A program made the position numbers and the translations under genes. The notes under the pieces were generated by a model, which was not told where the DNA came from, did no database searches, and saw nothing but the letters and a program-made list of their open reading frames with translations. Below, one piece after another: positions 15,860 through 25,030 of a stretch of DNA of 64,000 nucleotides. The number at the start of each line of letters is the position of its first letter. The first letter of the stretch is position 1. The DNA is from DAOTWA01 sp034435955. GTDB taxonomy: Bacteria > Chloroflexota > Anaerolineae > Anaerolineales > Anaerolineaceae. The stretch spans positions 1 through 64,000 of the forward strand of contig DAOTWA010000060.1 of the NCBI GenBank assembly GCA_034435955.1, read 5' to 3'.

Positions 15860-17551
15860 ATGGTCGTTGATGAGGGGGTTCGAAGCGATCTGACGGAAAC
15901 CCGGCGCAACAAGAAGAAAGGCAGAAACCCGCCGATGGGAATTTCTGTCGCCCTGGTCGAAAAAGCGATCGACATCATCTATCGTTATCGCCTGGCTGAG
16001 CCGCGCGGTTTCGAATACATCAACCCAGCCGTGCAGACGATTCTGGGCTACACCCCTGACGAAATCTACGCCGACCCCGATCTCCTCTTCCGCGCCGTCC
16101 ACCCGGAAGATCTGCCCCTGTTGGAAAATCGTTTGAAATGGGAAGGGAATGCGGATGCGGTCGTAATACGCTGGCTGGCGAAGGATGGGCGCACGGTCTG
16201 GTTGGAGCACCGCGATGTCCCCATCCGGGATAAGCAAGGCAGCCTTATGGCCGGCGAGGGCGTCGCGCGGGATATCACCCAACAGGTGTTGAGCCAGCAG
16301 GCCCTTGCCCGCTCGGAGGAGCTCTTCAACCGCATATTCAACGCCAATCCGGTCTGCATGAGCATTGCCTCGCTGGCTGACGGCCGTGTGATCGAGGTGA
16401 ATCGTCGCTTTTGCGAACTGCTGTCCCTTACGCGTGAGGAGGTTATCGGCCGTACACTCAGTGAGCTCGAAATCTGGGTTGACCCCAAAGAAGCAGAAGC
16501 TTTGCTTGCCCGTTTAGTAGAGGAAGGCAGGGTCGGCGAAGCCGAGAGCCTCTTCAGGAGAAAAAGCGGGGAGAAGCTCATTGGGCTGGTCTCCTTGGAA
16601 ACCATCGATCTGCAGGGAGAAGCCTGCATCCTGGCCGCGATCTGGGACATCACAGAACGCAAGCGCACCGAGAAATTGTTGCAATGGCGGGAGAAAAAGT
16701 TCCGCCTGCTTTACGAGGACGCCCCACTCGGCTACCAGTTGTTGGGGCGCGACGGCACCATTCTGGAGGTCAATCAGACCTGGCTTGAACTGGTGGGCTA
16801 CGAGCGAAGCGAAGTGATCGGGCGTTGGTTCGGGGATTTCCTCACGCCTGAATCGGCCGAGTATTTCCATATGGAGCTGGGTGGGTATTTTGCGACTGGC
16901 AAAGTCTCGGGGGTCGAATTCGAGCTGGTTTGCAAGGATGGCAACACCCTGCTCACCACCATGACCGGACACATTGCGCACACCGATTCTGGCCAGATCC
17001 CCCAAATGCATTGCATCCTGTACGATATTACCGATCGCAAGGTCACCGAGGACAAGCTGCGCTTTATCAGCACCCATGATACTCTGACGAACCTGTACAA
17101 CCGCTCATATTTCGAGGAAGTGGTCAACCGTTGTCAGCAGAGCGGCCAGTATCCTATCAGCGTGGTGATCGCCGATGTCGATGGGCTGAAAGCCGTGAAT
17201 GACAGCCTGGGGCACGCAGCCGGGGATGAGGTGCTTTGCCGGGCGGCAAACGCTCTGAGGGCAGCCTTCCGTGACAACGATGTGATTGCCCGCACAGGCG
17301 GCGACGAATTTGCCGTACTCATCCCTAACGCTGATGCAGCAGTCGCCAGTCAGGCTATCGGGCGGGTGCGCACCTTCCTTGAGGCGCAGAACCGCTCGCG
17401 GCCTGAGCTGCCCATCAGCCTGTCCATTGGCGCGGCCACTGCGGAGGATGCCGCCCATCTGCAGGCGGTCATCGCCGAAGCCGACCGCATGATGTATCGC
17501 GAGAAGCTCCGTCACCGCGAGGTTCTCGGGAAGACGAAGAAGAGGAAATAG
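15860..17551 (+). CDS. PAS-PAS-PAS diguanylate cyclase
   Basis: About 563 residues, soluble. Three PAS sensor domains lie in order (begins IDIIYRYRLAEP; RIFNANPVCMSIA; LYEDAPLGYQLLG), followed by a GGDEF domain with an intact GGDEF signature and, nine residues before it, an RxxD product-inhibition site (RDND). It should make cyclic di-GMP, with feedback inhibition, in response to a signal sensed by the PAS domains. There is no EAL domain. The start is unsure: an ATG at 15776 overlaps a TACAAT box, and an ATG at 15860 follows GGGGGTTGG, so I use the latter. Confidence 0.87.
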   Translation: MVVDEGVRSDLTETRRNKKKGRNPPMGISVALVEKAIDIIYRYRLAEPRGFEYINPAVQTILGYTPDEIYADPDLLFRAVHPEDLPLLENRLKWEGNADAVVIRWLAKDGRTVWLEHRDVPIRDKQGSLMAGEGVARDITQQVLSQQALARSEELFNRIFNANPVCMSIASLADGRVIEVNRRFCELLSLTREEVIGRTLSELEIWVDPKEAEALLARLVEEGRVGEAESLFRRKSGEKLIGLVSLETIDLQGEACILAAIWDITERKRTEKLLQWREKKFRLLYEDAPLGYQLLGRDGTILEVNQTWLELVGYERSEVIGRWFGDFLTPESAEYFHMELGGYFATGKVSGVEFELVCKDGNTLLTTMTGHIAHTDSGQIPQMHCILYDITDRKVTEDKLRFISTHDTLTNLYNRSYFEEVVNRCQQSGQYPISVVIADVDGLKAVNDSLGHAAGDEVLCRAANALRAAFRDNDVIARTGGDEFAVLIPNADAAVASQAIGRVRTFLEAQNRSRPELPISLSIGAATAEDAAHLQAVIAEADRMMYREKLRHREVLGKTKKRK

Positions 17552-17595
17552 GGACAGATTATTCTGCCCCAGGCGCGGAGTTTCTGCTGGCGAGC

Positions 17596-19320
17596 CTATC
17601 CCCCGCGATTTTTGAGCCAGGCGAGCTGCTTTTCCACCGGCCAGGCGTTGATCACCGCCTCCGGAGTGACCCATGCGCGTCGGGCGATGGCCACGCCAAA
17701 AAACGCCAGGTCGAAGTCGGCCGGGGAATGCGCATCGCTGTTGATGGTGAGCAGAATTCCCAGCTCCATCGCGCGGCGGGCGTTGGTATCATCCAGGTCC
17801 AGGCGGGCGGGATGGGCATTGATTTCCAGCGCCACGCCGTGCTTTTTGGCCTCACTGAAGACCGCCTCCAGGTCCAGGTCGGCCCCTTCGCGGTTGGGAA
17901 ATAGCCGCCCGGTGGGGTGGGCGATGATGTCGACATGCGGGTTGCGGATGGCGGCGATCATCCGGGCTGTGACCTGATCGCGCGGCTGGCGCAGACTGGT
18001 ATGCACCGACGCCAGCACGATGTCCAGTTTGGCCAGCACCTCGTCGGGGTAATCCAGGCGCCCATCGGCGCGGATTTCGACTTCGGCCCCTTGCAAGATG
18101 CGGATGCTATCGCCCAGCTCTTCCTGAGCGGCGTCGATCTCCGCGCGCTGCCTGGCCAGATCCTCGATTTTTACTCCCCCCGTCACGCCCAGGCTGGGAG
18201 TGTGGTCGGTAATCGCCAGCAGCTTGAAGCCGCGCTCGCGAGCGGCCTTTGCCATTTCCAGGATGCTCAATTTGCCGTCCGACCATTTGGAGTGGGTCTG
18301 CAGGTCGGAAATCAGGTCATCGTGGGTGATCAGGCGCGGTAACTTGCCGGCTTTCGCCGCCTGCACCTCGCCGTGATCCTCGCGCAGCTCGGGCGGAATC
18401 CACTGCAGGCCGAGCGTCTCGTACACCTTCTCTTCATTGTCGCACAGAATCTCAGAGCCATCCTTGCGCTGGAAACTGTGTTCAGACAATGACAGGCCCA
18501 TGGTGAGGGCCAGTTCGCGCAATCGCACGTTATGATCCTTTGAACCGGTGGCGTATACCAGGGCGGTGCCGAAGCGTTCTGGCGGATGGATCCAGATTTG
18601 TGAGCGCAGGCCGTTGGCGAATTCCACGCTCGATTTCGTCTCTCCGGATGCCAGCACGCGCACTACATCCTTCCGCCCGGTGAAGGCGGCCATCACCGGG
18701 CCGGGATTCTTGGAGGCTACCAGCAAATCGATGTCACCTACTGTGGAACGCATCCGCCGCAGCGAGCCAGCCGGCTCCGCCGCTACCACCCCGGGGAGCT
18801 TGCGCAGGAAGGCGAGCAGCTCCTGGGCCAGGGGCCAGGCTTCGCCGATGGGTATGCGATCTCCGCGCCGCGCCAAAGCTTCGAGGCCGGCCAGGATGCG
18901 CGCTTCGGATTTCTCGCCCATGCCGGGCAACGAACGCAGCTTGCCCTCGCGCGCGGCAGCCTCAAGCCCCGCCAGGTCGGTTATCCCCAGCTCCTTCCAG
19001 AACAGGGCGGCTTTGCGCGGCCCAACGTCGGGCACCTGCAGCAATTCGGTCAGGCTGGGCGGAACCTCGGTTTTGAGGCGCTCCAGGAACTCCAGTTTGC
19101 CGGTGGAAAGCAGCTCATCGATTTTCTCGGCGATTGCCTTGCCGACACCCGGAATTTCCTCCAGACGGCCTTCTTTCCACAGCTCGTTGACGTCTTGGGT
19201 CAGGTTGTTCAGGCTGTCGGCGACTTTACGGTAAGCCAGAACCTTATAGACGACCTCGCCCTTAATTTCGAGCAGGTCGGCGATTAACTTGAATTGGTCG
19301 GCCAGTTCACGGTTGTTCAT
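17596..19320 (-). CDS. polX: PolX family DNA polymerase/3'-5' exonuclease
   Basis: 574 residues in the usual PolX order. An N-terminal helix-hairpin-helix/8-kDa-like part (EEIPGVGKAIAEKIDELL and DVGPRKAALFWKELG) precedes the nucleotidyltransferase core with AGSLRRMRSTVGDIDLLV. A C-terminal PHP exonuclease domain starts at DLQTHSKWSDG. It fills short gaps in base excision repair. In the first PHP metal motif Gln replaces the first His of DLH-H. AGGAGG before the ATG gives a firm start. It lies 75 bases after the dienelactone hydrolase gene on the same strand. Confidence 0.93.
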   Translation of the reverse strand: MNNRELADQFKLIADLLEIKGEVVYKVLAYRKVADSLNNLTQDVNELWKEGRLEEIPGVGKAIAEKIDELLSTGKLEFLERLKTEVPPSLTELLQVPDVGPRKAALFWKELGITDLAGLEAAAREGKLRSLPGMGEKSEARILAGLEALARRGDRIPIGEAWPLAQELLAFLRKLPGVVAAEPAGSLRRMRSTVGDIDLLVASKNPGPVMAAFTGRKDVVRVLASGETKSSVEFANGLRSQIWIHPPERFGTALVYATGSKDHNVRLRELALTMGLSLSEHSFQRKDGSEILCDNEEKVYETLGLQWIPPELREDHGEVQAAKAGKLPRLITHDDLISDLQTHSKWSDGKLSILEMAKAARERGFKLLAITDHTPSLGVTGGVKIEDLARQRAEIDAAQEELGDSIRILQGAEVEIRADGRLDYPDEVLAKLDIVLASVHTSLRQPRDQVTARMIAAIRNPHVDIIAHPTGRLFPNREGADLDLEAVFSEAKKHGVALEINAHPARLDLDDTNARRAMELGILLTINSDAHSPADFDLAFFGVAIARRAWVTPEAVINAWPVEKQLAWLKNRGG

Positions 19321-19395
19321 GCCAGCCTCCTGTTAATATTGTAACCGGTCTGGCCCGTTTTGAAACCGTTATTGCGCGAACAACGCTGCCCCAGA

Positions 19396-20217
19396 TTAGC
19401 GCTTAGCCAGTGTTCGTGCATAAAACCGCAGCAGCCGTTCCCAGGCGTCGGCAGCCGCATCCGGTCGGTAAGTGGCCGGATTGGTGTCGTTGAAGAAGGC
19501 GTGCCCAGCGCCCGGGTAAATGCGCATTTCGAAGTCTTTTTTATAATCCACCATGGCTTTCACCAGCTGGTCGAGGTATTGGTTAATGCGCAGGTCCTCG
19601 GCGCCGTATACCCCCAACACTGGCCCGGTGATACGTTCGACACGCTCGATGGGTTCCGGATTCTCTCCATAAAAAACAGCGCATGCTGCCAGCGGCGTTA
19701 CACAGGCCAGCCGGATGGAAATTCCTCCGCCAAAGCAGAACCCAACGCTGCCAATGCGGTCAGGGGAGATGAAAGACTGGGCTTTGAGATAAGCCACCGC
19801 GGCGGCCAGATCTTCGGCCAGATCGTCGCGCAGAGATGGGCCGAAAATCAACGGTATCACCCGCCCAAGGCTCCCGCGTTGACCCTCGGACAACGAGGCG
19901 AGCTGCGCTTGCAGAAAAACCGGATCACGGCGTTGCTCTGGCGGAAAATTGGCGGCGAACTGATACACGGCGTTGATCGAAGCGGACGTGAGCACGCCGT
20001 CCAGATCGGGGCGGGAGAAAAGGTCGGGGGCCAGCGCAGCATAACCCTGGCGCGCCAGGCGCGCAGCCACATCCCGGTGGTGGCCGGTCAGTCCGTAAAT
20101 CTCGTGAATCACGATTACACCGGGGACAGGCTCAGGCGTATCGGGACGCGCCAGAAAGCCGCGCATGCTCCCTCGGCCGGTGGTGAATGTGATCTCGCTG
20201 GAGATCAGTTCGGGCAT
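19396..20217 (-). CDS. Dienelactone hydrolase family protein
   Basis: 273 residues, an alpha/beta hydrolase of the dienelactone hydrolase family. Seen: VIVIHEIYGLTGHHRDVA, the nucleophile elbow GFCFGGG with a catalytic Cys, the acid in GAEDLRIN and the His in GAGHAFFND. These enzymes open lactone or ester rings; here the substrate is unknown and no aromatic degradation genes are near. The ATG at 20217 has GCAGGAG before it. A longer open frame exists upstream but runs through the TATAAT region near 20300. Confidence 0.9.
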   Translation of the reverse strand: MPELISSEITFTTGRGSMRGFLARPDTPEPVPGVIVIHEIYGLTGHHRDVAARLARQGYAALAPDLFSRPDLDGVLTSASINAVYQFAANFPPEQRRDPVFLQAQLASLSEGQRGSLGRVIPLIFGPSLRDDLAEDLAAAVAYLKAQSFISPDRIGSVGFCFGGGISIRLACVTPLAACAVFYGENPEPIERVERITGPVLGVYGAEDLRINQYLDQLVKAMVDYKKDFEMRIYPGAGHAFFNDTNPATYRPDAAADAWERLLRFYARTLAKR

Positions 20218-20443
20218 GAAAACATCTCCTGCAAAGGAATGGGTTGGCCGGATGGTCATTTGCCTCTCGGTCCGGCCATAGGTTGTTCTGAACGATGGTC
20301 TATTATAAGCTTGTCGGATTAATAAGGTCTTAATTGAAATAATCGGTTTATAACTCACGACCAATGCCCAAACAAGGTGAAAATGACGTGGGCGGGCTGA
20401 GGATCAGCGGCAAGGGATAAAACCTTTCGCTAAGACCAGCGCC

Positions 20444-20740
20444 TTGCTAGAAGGCCACAATCAAGCATGTTTGGGATGCTTGGTTCCTTTGTACTTTACA
20501 TATTGGATCATCGATGTGCCCATCTCCGGCTACGTGGTCAACCGCGTGATACCGCGCGAGCTTCTCCGTCAGGATATTCCCGCTTATCTACGCAACCGCA
20601 TCGAAATGCAGGATCGCTATCTGCAGCAGATCGACGAGATGTTTGGCAGCCGGGTACTGGCCCAGGTACCCGAATTGGAGCGGGACGTCACCGGGCTGGC
20701 GATGATCGAGCGCCTGGCCGAAATTATGTATGGTGAATGA
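20444..20740 (+). pseudogene. C-terminal remnant of an ArsA-family ATPase
   Basis: The open frame encodes only the last quarter of an ArsA/GET3-type ATPase. From about 20515 it reads PISGYVVNRVIPRELL, IPAYLRNRIEMQDRYLQQI and a VTGLAMIERLAEIMYG ending. The same order appears at the end of the intact neighbour (FVRNRVAMQDRYMDDIWEKF). No P-loop or N-terminal domain is found upstream, where the sequence becomes non-homologous. I read it as a truncated paralog. Its stop lies ten bases before the start of the intact gene. Confidence 0.65.
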
Positions 20741-20750
20741 GGGTCCAGAC

Positions 20751-21740
20751 ATGGGAAAGGGAATTGACGTATCGATGCAGGATTTTGTGCGCGAACATCC
20801 GGGCCTGCGCTATGTGTTCTTCGGCGGTAAGGGTGGGGTGGGCAAGACCGTGATGGCGGGCAGCACAGCTTTATGGCTCGCCCGTCAGGGCAAGCGCGTC
20901 ATGCTGGCTTCCACCAATCCGGTCCACAGCCTGAGCGGATTGCTCGGCCAGGATGTTTTCGGTAAACCGACGCTGGTGGAGGACACGACCAACCTGTGGG
21001 CCTACGAGATCGACACACGAGATACCATCGAGCGCTCCAAGCAGGAGATCCGCGATAAGATCCAGTGGTTCCTCAAGTTTGCCGACATCTCGACCAAGGC
21101 GGACGAGTTCGTCGAATCAGCGACAATGAACCCCGCTTTCGAAGAATCGGCCATGTTCGAGAATATGGTCGATCTCATGCTGAAAAACGATTACGATGTG
21201 TACGTGTTCGACACCGCTCCCACCGCAAATGCCCGGCGCCTGCTGGGGATGTCCAGGGTGTATTCGCTGTGGGTCAACAAGATGCTTAAAAGTCGCGAGG
21301 AAGCCCGCAGTCTGCGCGAGATGCTTTCCTTCACCAAAAAGAAGGAGGCCGACCCGCTCATGGATTACCTGGTCTCTTTCCGCGACCGTATGGGAAAAGC
21401 CAGAGAACTGCTGACCGATCCCGAGAAGACTGCCTTCTTCTTTGTCACTCTGCCCGAGGCGCTGCCCATCGCCGTCATCACGCGCTTCATCGGCTGGTTC
21501 CGCGACTTTGGCATCCCTATCGGCGGCGTGATCGTCAATATGCTCATCGACAAGAGCCAGGTTAGAGTCGACGCGCCAGATTTTGTCCGCAACCGGGTGG
21601 CCATGCAAGACCGATATATGGACGACATCTGGGAGAAATTCGATCGCATGGTGCGCTCGACCGTGCCCCTCTATGAAAGCGAAGTGCGCGGCCTGCCGTC
21701 GATCGCCCGCGCGGCTGACCGCTTGTTTGCCGCCCAGTGA
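20751..21740 (+). CDS. ArsA family ATPase
   Basis: 329 residues with a deviant Walker A KGGVGKT near residues 30-36, the DTAPTANARRLLG switch motif, and a C-terminal region shared with GET3/ArsA. Single-domain bacterial homologues may insert membrane proteins or take part in anion efflux; the true role is not clear and there is no ArsB or ArsR gene here. The ATG at 20751 is preferred; an in-frame ATG at 20730 lies inside the preceding remnant gene. A hairpin terminator follows. Confidence 0.87.
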   Translation: MGKGIDVSMQDFVREHPGLRYVFFGGKGGVGKTVMAGSTALWLARQGKRVMLASTNPVHSLSGLLGQDVFGKPTLVEDTTNLWAYEIDTRDTIERSKQEIRDKIQWFLKFADISTKADEFVESATMNPAFEESAMFENMVDLMLKNDYDVYVFDTAPTANARRLLGMSRVYSLWVNKMLKSREEARSLREMLSFTKKKEADPLMDYLVSFRDRMGKARELLTDPEKTAFFFVTLPEALPIAVITRFIGWFRDFGIPIGGVIVNMLIDKSQVRVDAPDFVRNRVAMQDRYMDDIWEKFDRMVRSTVPLYESEVRGLPSIARAADRLFAAQ

Positions 21741-21798
21741 AGGGTCTTCTCCCGCCGGGAGAGTAAACTCGAAGCCATCCGTGCTTTTTCTTGTGAGG

Positions 21799-21840
21799 TA
21801 CCCTGTGAGGGTCAGGCTGCTCCCACAGGGTATCTTCTTT
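21799..21840 (+). terminator. Terminator-like hairpin
   Basis: TACCCTGTG (21799-21807) pairs with CACAGGGTA (21824-21832), and TCTTCTTTGTCTG follows. It lies 58 bases after the ArsA gene. The loop is 16 bases, so it is less certain than the others. Confidence 0.6.
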
Positions 21841-21943
21841 GTCTGTCTGAGTTGGGGTGGAGCAGAGGCGAAGGGTTTCGATGTGGGCCTTGACCTTCGC
21901 CAAGTTGCCGCTAAAATAATGGAAAAGGGTGGCGGAGGAAGGT

Positions 21944-22438
21944 TTGAAGCGATTATTCGTACTTCGGCATGCCAAGTCGTCCTGGAAAGATGAAACGTTG
22001 CCAGATCATGAGCGTCCGCTGAACAAGCGCGGCAAGCGCACCGCGCCTTTGATGGGCCGGCTGATGCGCGAGAAGGATCTGCTGCCGCAGATCATTTTGA
22101 GCTCGACTGCGTTGCGCTGTCGCCAGACGGTGGAAGCCGTGATAGGGGAGAGCGGTTTTGACGGGCCGATCCGCTGGCTGGATGAGTTCTACATGGCTGG
22201 ACCTGAGGCGTATCTCGATGCGCTCGCCGGTCTGGACGAGGAGATCTCGGATGTGATGGTCGTAGGACACAACCCGGGGTTGGAAGAGCTGATCGAAGAT
22301 CTCACCGGGCAGTACGAGACCCTGCCGACCGGCTCACTGGCCCTGCTTGAGCTGGCGATAAAACGCTGGAGCGACCTGAAAGAGGATGTTCACGCCCGCC
22401 TTGTGAATGTCTGGCGCCCGAAAGAGATTTCGCGATAA
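21944..22438 (+). CDS. SixA-type phosphohistidine phosphatase
   Basis: About 164 residues of the histidine phosphatase superfamily. Seen: the RHAK (RHG-type) catalytic motif at the N-terminus in VLRHAKSSWKD, the LNKRGKRTAPLMG segment of SixA proteins, SSTALRCRQTVEAVIG, and a VVGHNPGLEEL motif with the second catalytic His. SixA removes phosphate from histidine phosphotransfer domains. A TTG at 21944 with GGAGG five bases before it gives the start MKRLFVLRHAK; a GTG at 21929 is an alternative. The gene stands alone. Confidence 0.87.
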   Translation: MKRLFVLRHAKSSWKDETLPDHERPLNKRGKRTAPLMGRLMREKDLLPQIILSSTALRCRQTVEAVIGESGFDGPIRWLDEFYMAGPEAYLDALAGLDEEISDVMVVGHNPGLEELIEDLTGQYETLPTGSLALLELAIKRWSDLKEDVHARLVNVWRPKEISR

Positions 22439-22492
22439 AGAAGCAGGTTATCCCTGCATAGAAGCTTTAACGCGCTCAGGGTATTGTTTTGA

Positions 22493-23428
22493 TTATTTCA
22501 ACCAATAGAACAAACCCTTCAGAGCGATGGCATACACCCGGTATGGTTTGGGTCCGACGAACGCTTTCCCATTGATGAAGATGGTTGGGGTGCCATAAAA
22601 ACCGGTCTTGTCCACCGCATGGATCTGCGTTTGCACCGCGCTTTCCACCCGCGGATCGCTCATATAGAAACGGACCGCATTTGGGTTTATCCCAAGGTCG
22701 TTGAGCAGCGTATCGATATAAGCCGGGTCATCCAGATGGTTCTTATCCCCCTGAAACATGCGATCGTTAAATTGCCAATACTTATCAGGCGCAATTTGGT
22801 AGATGCTGTAGCTCAGCCTGGTGAAGGAATCATCCTGCTCTTTTACCGGATAATTCATAAAATAAAAGTTGGCCTGATATTTCTCTGCAATGGCACGGAT
22901 AACCGGATACACTTCGCGCGTATAATCACAATGATAGCTGCCGATCATCACGATCGTGTCGTTGGATGAGGCTTTGCTCTGCGGGAAGGTGCTGAAATCC
23001 ACGCCATTCAGGCTCAGTTCCACTTTACCGGCCGGTTTGACCGGGCAGCCTTCCGTCGTGGTGACCTGATTGTTCGCGCCGCTGGGATCAAATACGCAGA
23101 AAGCCGAGGAATTTAAGCCGTTGCAACTGCCGGTGGTGTAAAACTCATATAACCCGCGCACCGACCAGACGCTGCTGGCTATTAATGTAATAAAGAAAAC
23201 CCAAGATAGAAGCTCGAAATTTCGATTCAGGAAAATCGCCGCCTTCTCCGAACGGGTAATGACCACGCCCAGCAAGCGGGCTTTCATTTTCTCATCAAAA
23301 CCGGTGTTGCATGGGCGCAGGGTGACCCGGCGCAATACGCAATCCAGAGCTTCGCCAGCCAGTTTCCGGTTAGAGGCGCTGAATATCCCCAAAACCGATA
23401 AGACGATAAAAGCGACGATACAAAACAT
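22493..23428 (-). CDS. DsbA-like thioredoxin-fold membrane protein
   Basis: 311 residues. One hydrophobic helix lies at the start and another near 75-95. A Cys-rich segment is next, and a DsbA/thioredoxin domain starts near 155 (TIVMIGSYHCDYT). The cis-Pro loop is seen as YGTPTIFING. The normal CxxC is reduced to a single cysteine, C167, with Thr170 where the second Cys would be. Other cysteines (C30, C40, C102, C111, C128) lie before the fold. The domain should lie outside the membrane. It starts 6 bases after the cysteine desulfurase stop, so they form an operon. Confidence 0.72.
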   Translation of the reverse strand: MFCIVAFIVLSVLGIFSASNRKLAGEALDCVLRRVTLRPCNTGFDEKMKARLLGVVITRSEKAAIFLNRNFELLSWVFFITLIASSVWSVRGLYEFYTTGSCNGLNSSAFCVFDPSGANNQVTTTEGCPVKPAGKVELSLNGVDFSTFPQSKASSNDTIVMIGSYHCDYTREVYPVIRAIAEKYQANFYFMNYPVKEQDDSFTRLSYSIYQIAPDKYWQFNDRMFQGDKNHLDDPAYIDTLLNDLGINPNAVRFYMSDPRVESAVQTQIHAVDKTGFYGTPTIFINGKAFVGPKPYRVYAIALKGLFYWLK

Positions 23429-23434
23429 ATGACC

Positions 23435-24646
23435 CTAGAGCACTTTCCTGATTTTCTTTAAGCTGGAGACAAACAGCTCGACTTCTTCGAGCGTATTGTA
23501 GAGGTAAAAAGAAGCGCGCACGGAGCCCTGTATTTGATGCGCATTGAACCAGGAATGTGCGCAGTGCTGCCCAGAGCGCACCATGATGCCAGCCGCCTGG
23601 TCCATCATCAAGGCGATGCGGTGTGAGTCGGTGTCCTCAATATAAAAAGTGACGATGCTGCTGCGCTGACCGGGATCGGCGGGGCCAATGATGTGAAGGC
23701 CCGCGATGTCCTGGATGCCTTCGCTCATGGCCTGATTGAGCAGGGTCTCATGCTTTCGGATCGCGTCGAAGCCAATCTTCTGGAGGTACTGCACCGCCGC
23801 CCCCAGGCCGATGATGCCGGCGTAATCCTGCAGACCGGCTTCGAATTTTTCGGGCGGCGGCAGGTATTCGCAGGAAGTGTAGGTGGATGAAGCGACCGTG
23901 TCGCCGCCTACCAGGAAGGGTTCCAGGCGTTCCAGCAGGGCATATTTGCCGTATAACACCCCGGTTCCGGAGGGCCCCAGCATTTTGTGGCCGGAAAAGG
24001 CCAGAAAATCCACATCCAACGCTTTCACGTCGATGGCGCGATGGGGCGCGGTCTGGGCGGCGTCGAGCAGCACCAGGGCGCCGGCTCGATGGGCGCTCTT
24101 GATGACCTCGCTGGCGGGGATGGTCACCCCATCGAAATTCGAGGTGTAGCCGAGGGACACCAACTTCACCCCGCCATCGAGGAGTCTCTCAAAGGCCGCC
24201 AGATCAAAGGTGTTGTCTGGCAGTGAAGGCACGATTTTGACCTGCACCCCCTGGTTTTTGACCAGCTTCTGCCAGGGGATCAGATTGGAGTTATGCTCTT
24301 TGTCCGAAACCAATACCACATCCCCGTTGCGCAAGCCCAGCGAAGCGGCCACGAGATTAATGCCTTCGGTGGTGTTGCGCATGAAGACGATTTCCTCTTT
24401 GCGGGCGGCGTTGAGGAATTTGGCCAGTCTGCTCCGCGACTGATCCACTTCCTGGGTGACGGCATCCGCCAGGCGGTGCATGCTCCTTCCGCCGCAGGCC
24501 GAATATTTTATGTAATACTGTTGAAGAGCCTCAATGACGACCTTAGGCCTCAGGCTTTGACAGGCGTTATCAAAATAAATAATGGGCTTCTTACCCGCTT
24601 CGGACTGCAGGATGGGGAAGTCCTGACGGATTTTTTGAATATCCAT
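23435..24646 (-). CDS. SufS-type cysteine desulfurase
   Basis: 403-residue class V aminotransferase fold. PLP lysine K221 lies in FSGHKMLGPSG and the persulfide cysteine C362 in SGQHCAHSWF. The N-terminus (IYFDNACQSLRP) and HNSNLIPWQ segment fit the SufS/CsdA branch. It removes sulfur from cysteine for Fe-S cluster or thiol biosynthesis. No sufBCD or sufU genes are next to it; the partner in the operon is a DsbA-like membrane protein instead. I leave the symbol empty because SufS and CsdA cannot be split from this sequence alone. Confidence 0.85.
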   Translation of the reverse strand: MDIQKIRQDFPILQSEAGKKPIIYFDNACQSLRPKVVIEALQQYYIKYSACGGRSMHRLADAVTQEVDQSRSRLAKFLNAARKEEIVFMRNTTEGINLVAASLGLRNGDVVLVSDKEHNSNLIPWQKLVKNQGVQVKIVPSLPDNTFDLAAFERLLDGGVKLVSLGYTSNFDGVTIPASEVIKSAHRAGALVLLDAAQTAPHRAIDVKALDVDFLAFSGHKMLGPSGTGVLYGKYALLERLEPFLVGGDTVASSTYTSCEYLPPPEKFEAGLQDYAGIIGLGAAVQYLQKIGFDAIRKHETLLNQAMSEGIQDIAGLHIIGPADPGQRSSIVTFYIEDTDSHRIALMMDQAAGIMVRSGQHCAHSWFNAHQIQGSVRASFYLYNTLEEVELFVSSLKKIRKVL

Positions 24647-25030
24647 AGAATTCCAGCATCAAGAAAATTCTGACGGCTGCCAGGGTGGGGAAAAGAACGA
24701 AATTGAACCAGCGTAATGGACACAAAATGCCCAGGAACTCTCCGCTCTTGCAGCTCCACCTCTGGCAGCCTGCTCTGGTCGGTCCGTCTAACTGAATCGA
24801 ATGACCTTGATTATCACGCGCCTGCTGGGATTGAATAGTGAAACCTGTCACCATTCGCCGGGCGAAATGTCACAATGTCATTTTTGCGGTGGAAGGTTGC
24901 ACAAATGGTTATAATTAAAATGATGCGCTGTGATCATAAAGAATTTATAGTCTTCCAGACAGGTGTGGCCAACATCGCGCGAGCAGGACAATGATCCATG
25001 GTTTCAATCGCTGGACAAAGGGAGGCGGGT
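24647..25030. other. Divergent promoter region
   Basis: 384 bases between the leftward desulfurase gene and the rightward XRE-cupin regulator. It holds a TATAAT at 24910-24915 facing the regulator, an AT-rich run near 24905-24950, and no credible open frame. A site for the XRE-cupin regulator might be here; no clear operator repeat is seen. Confidence 0.4.

Noticed and set aside
20365..20443. Upstream extension of the ArsA remnant
   Set aside because: Contains stop codons in frame and no P-loop.
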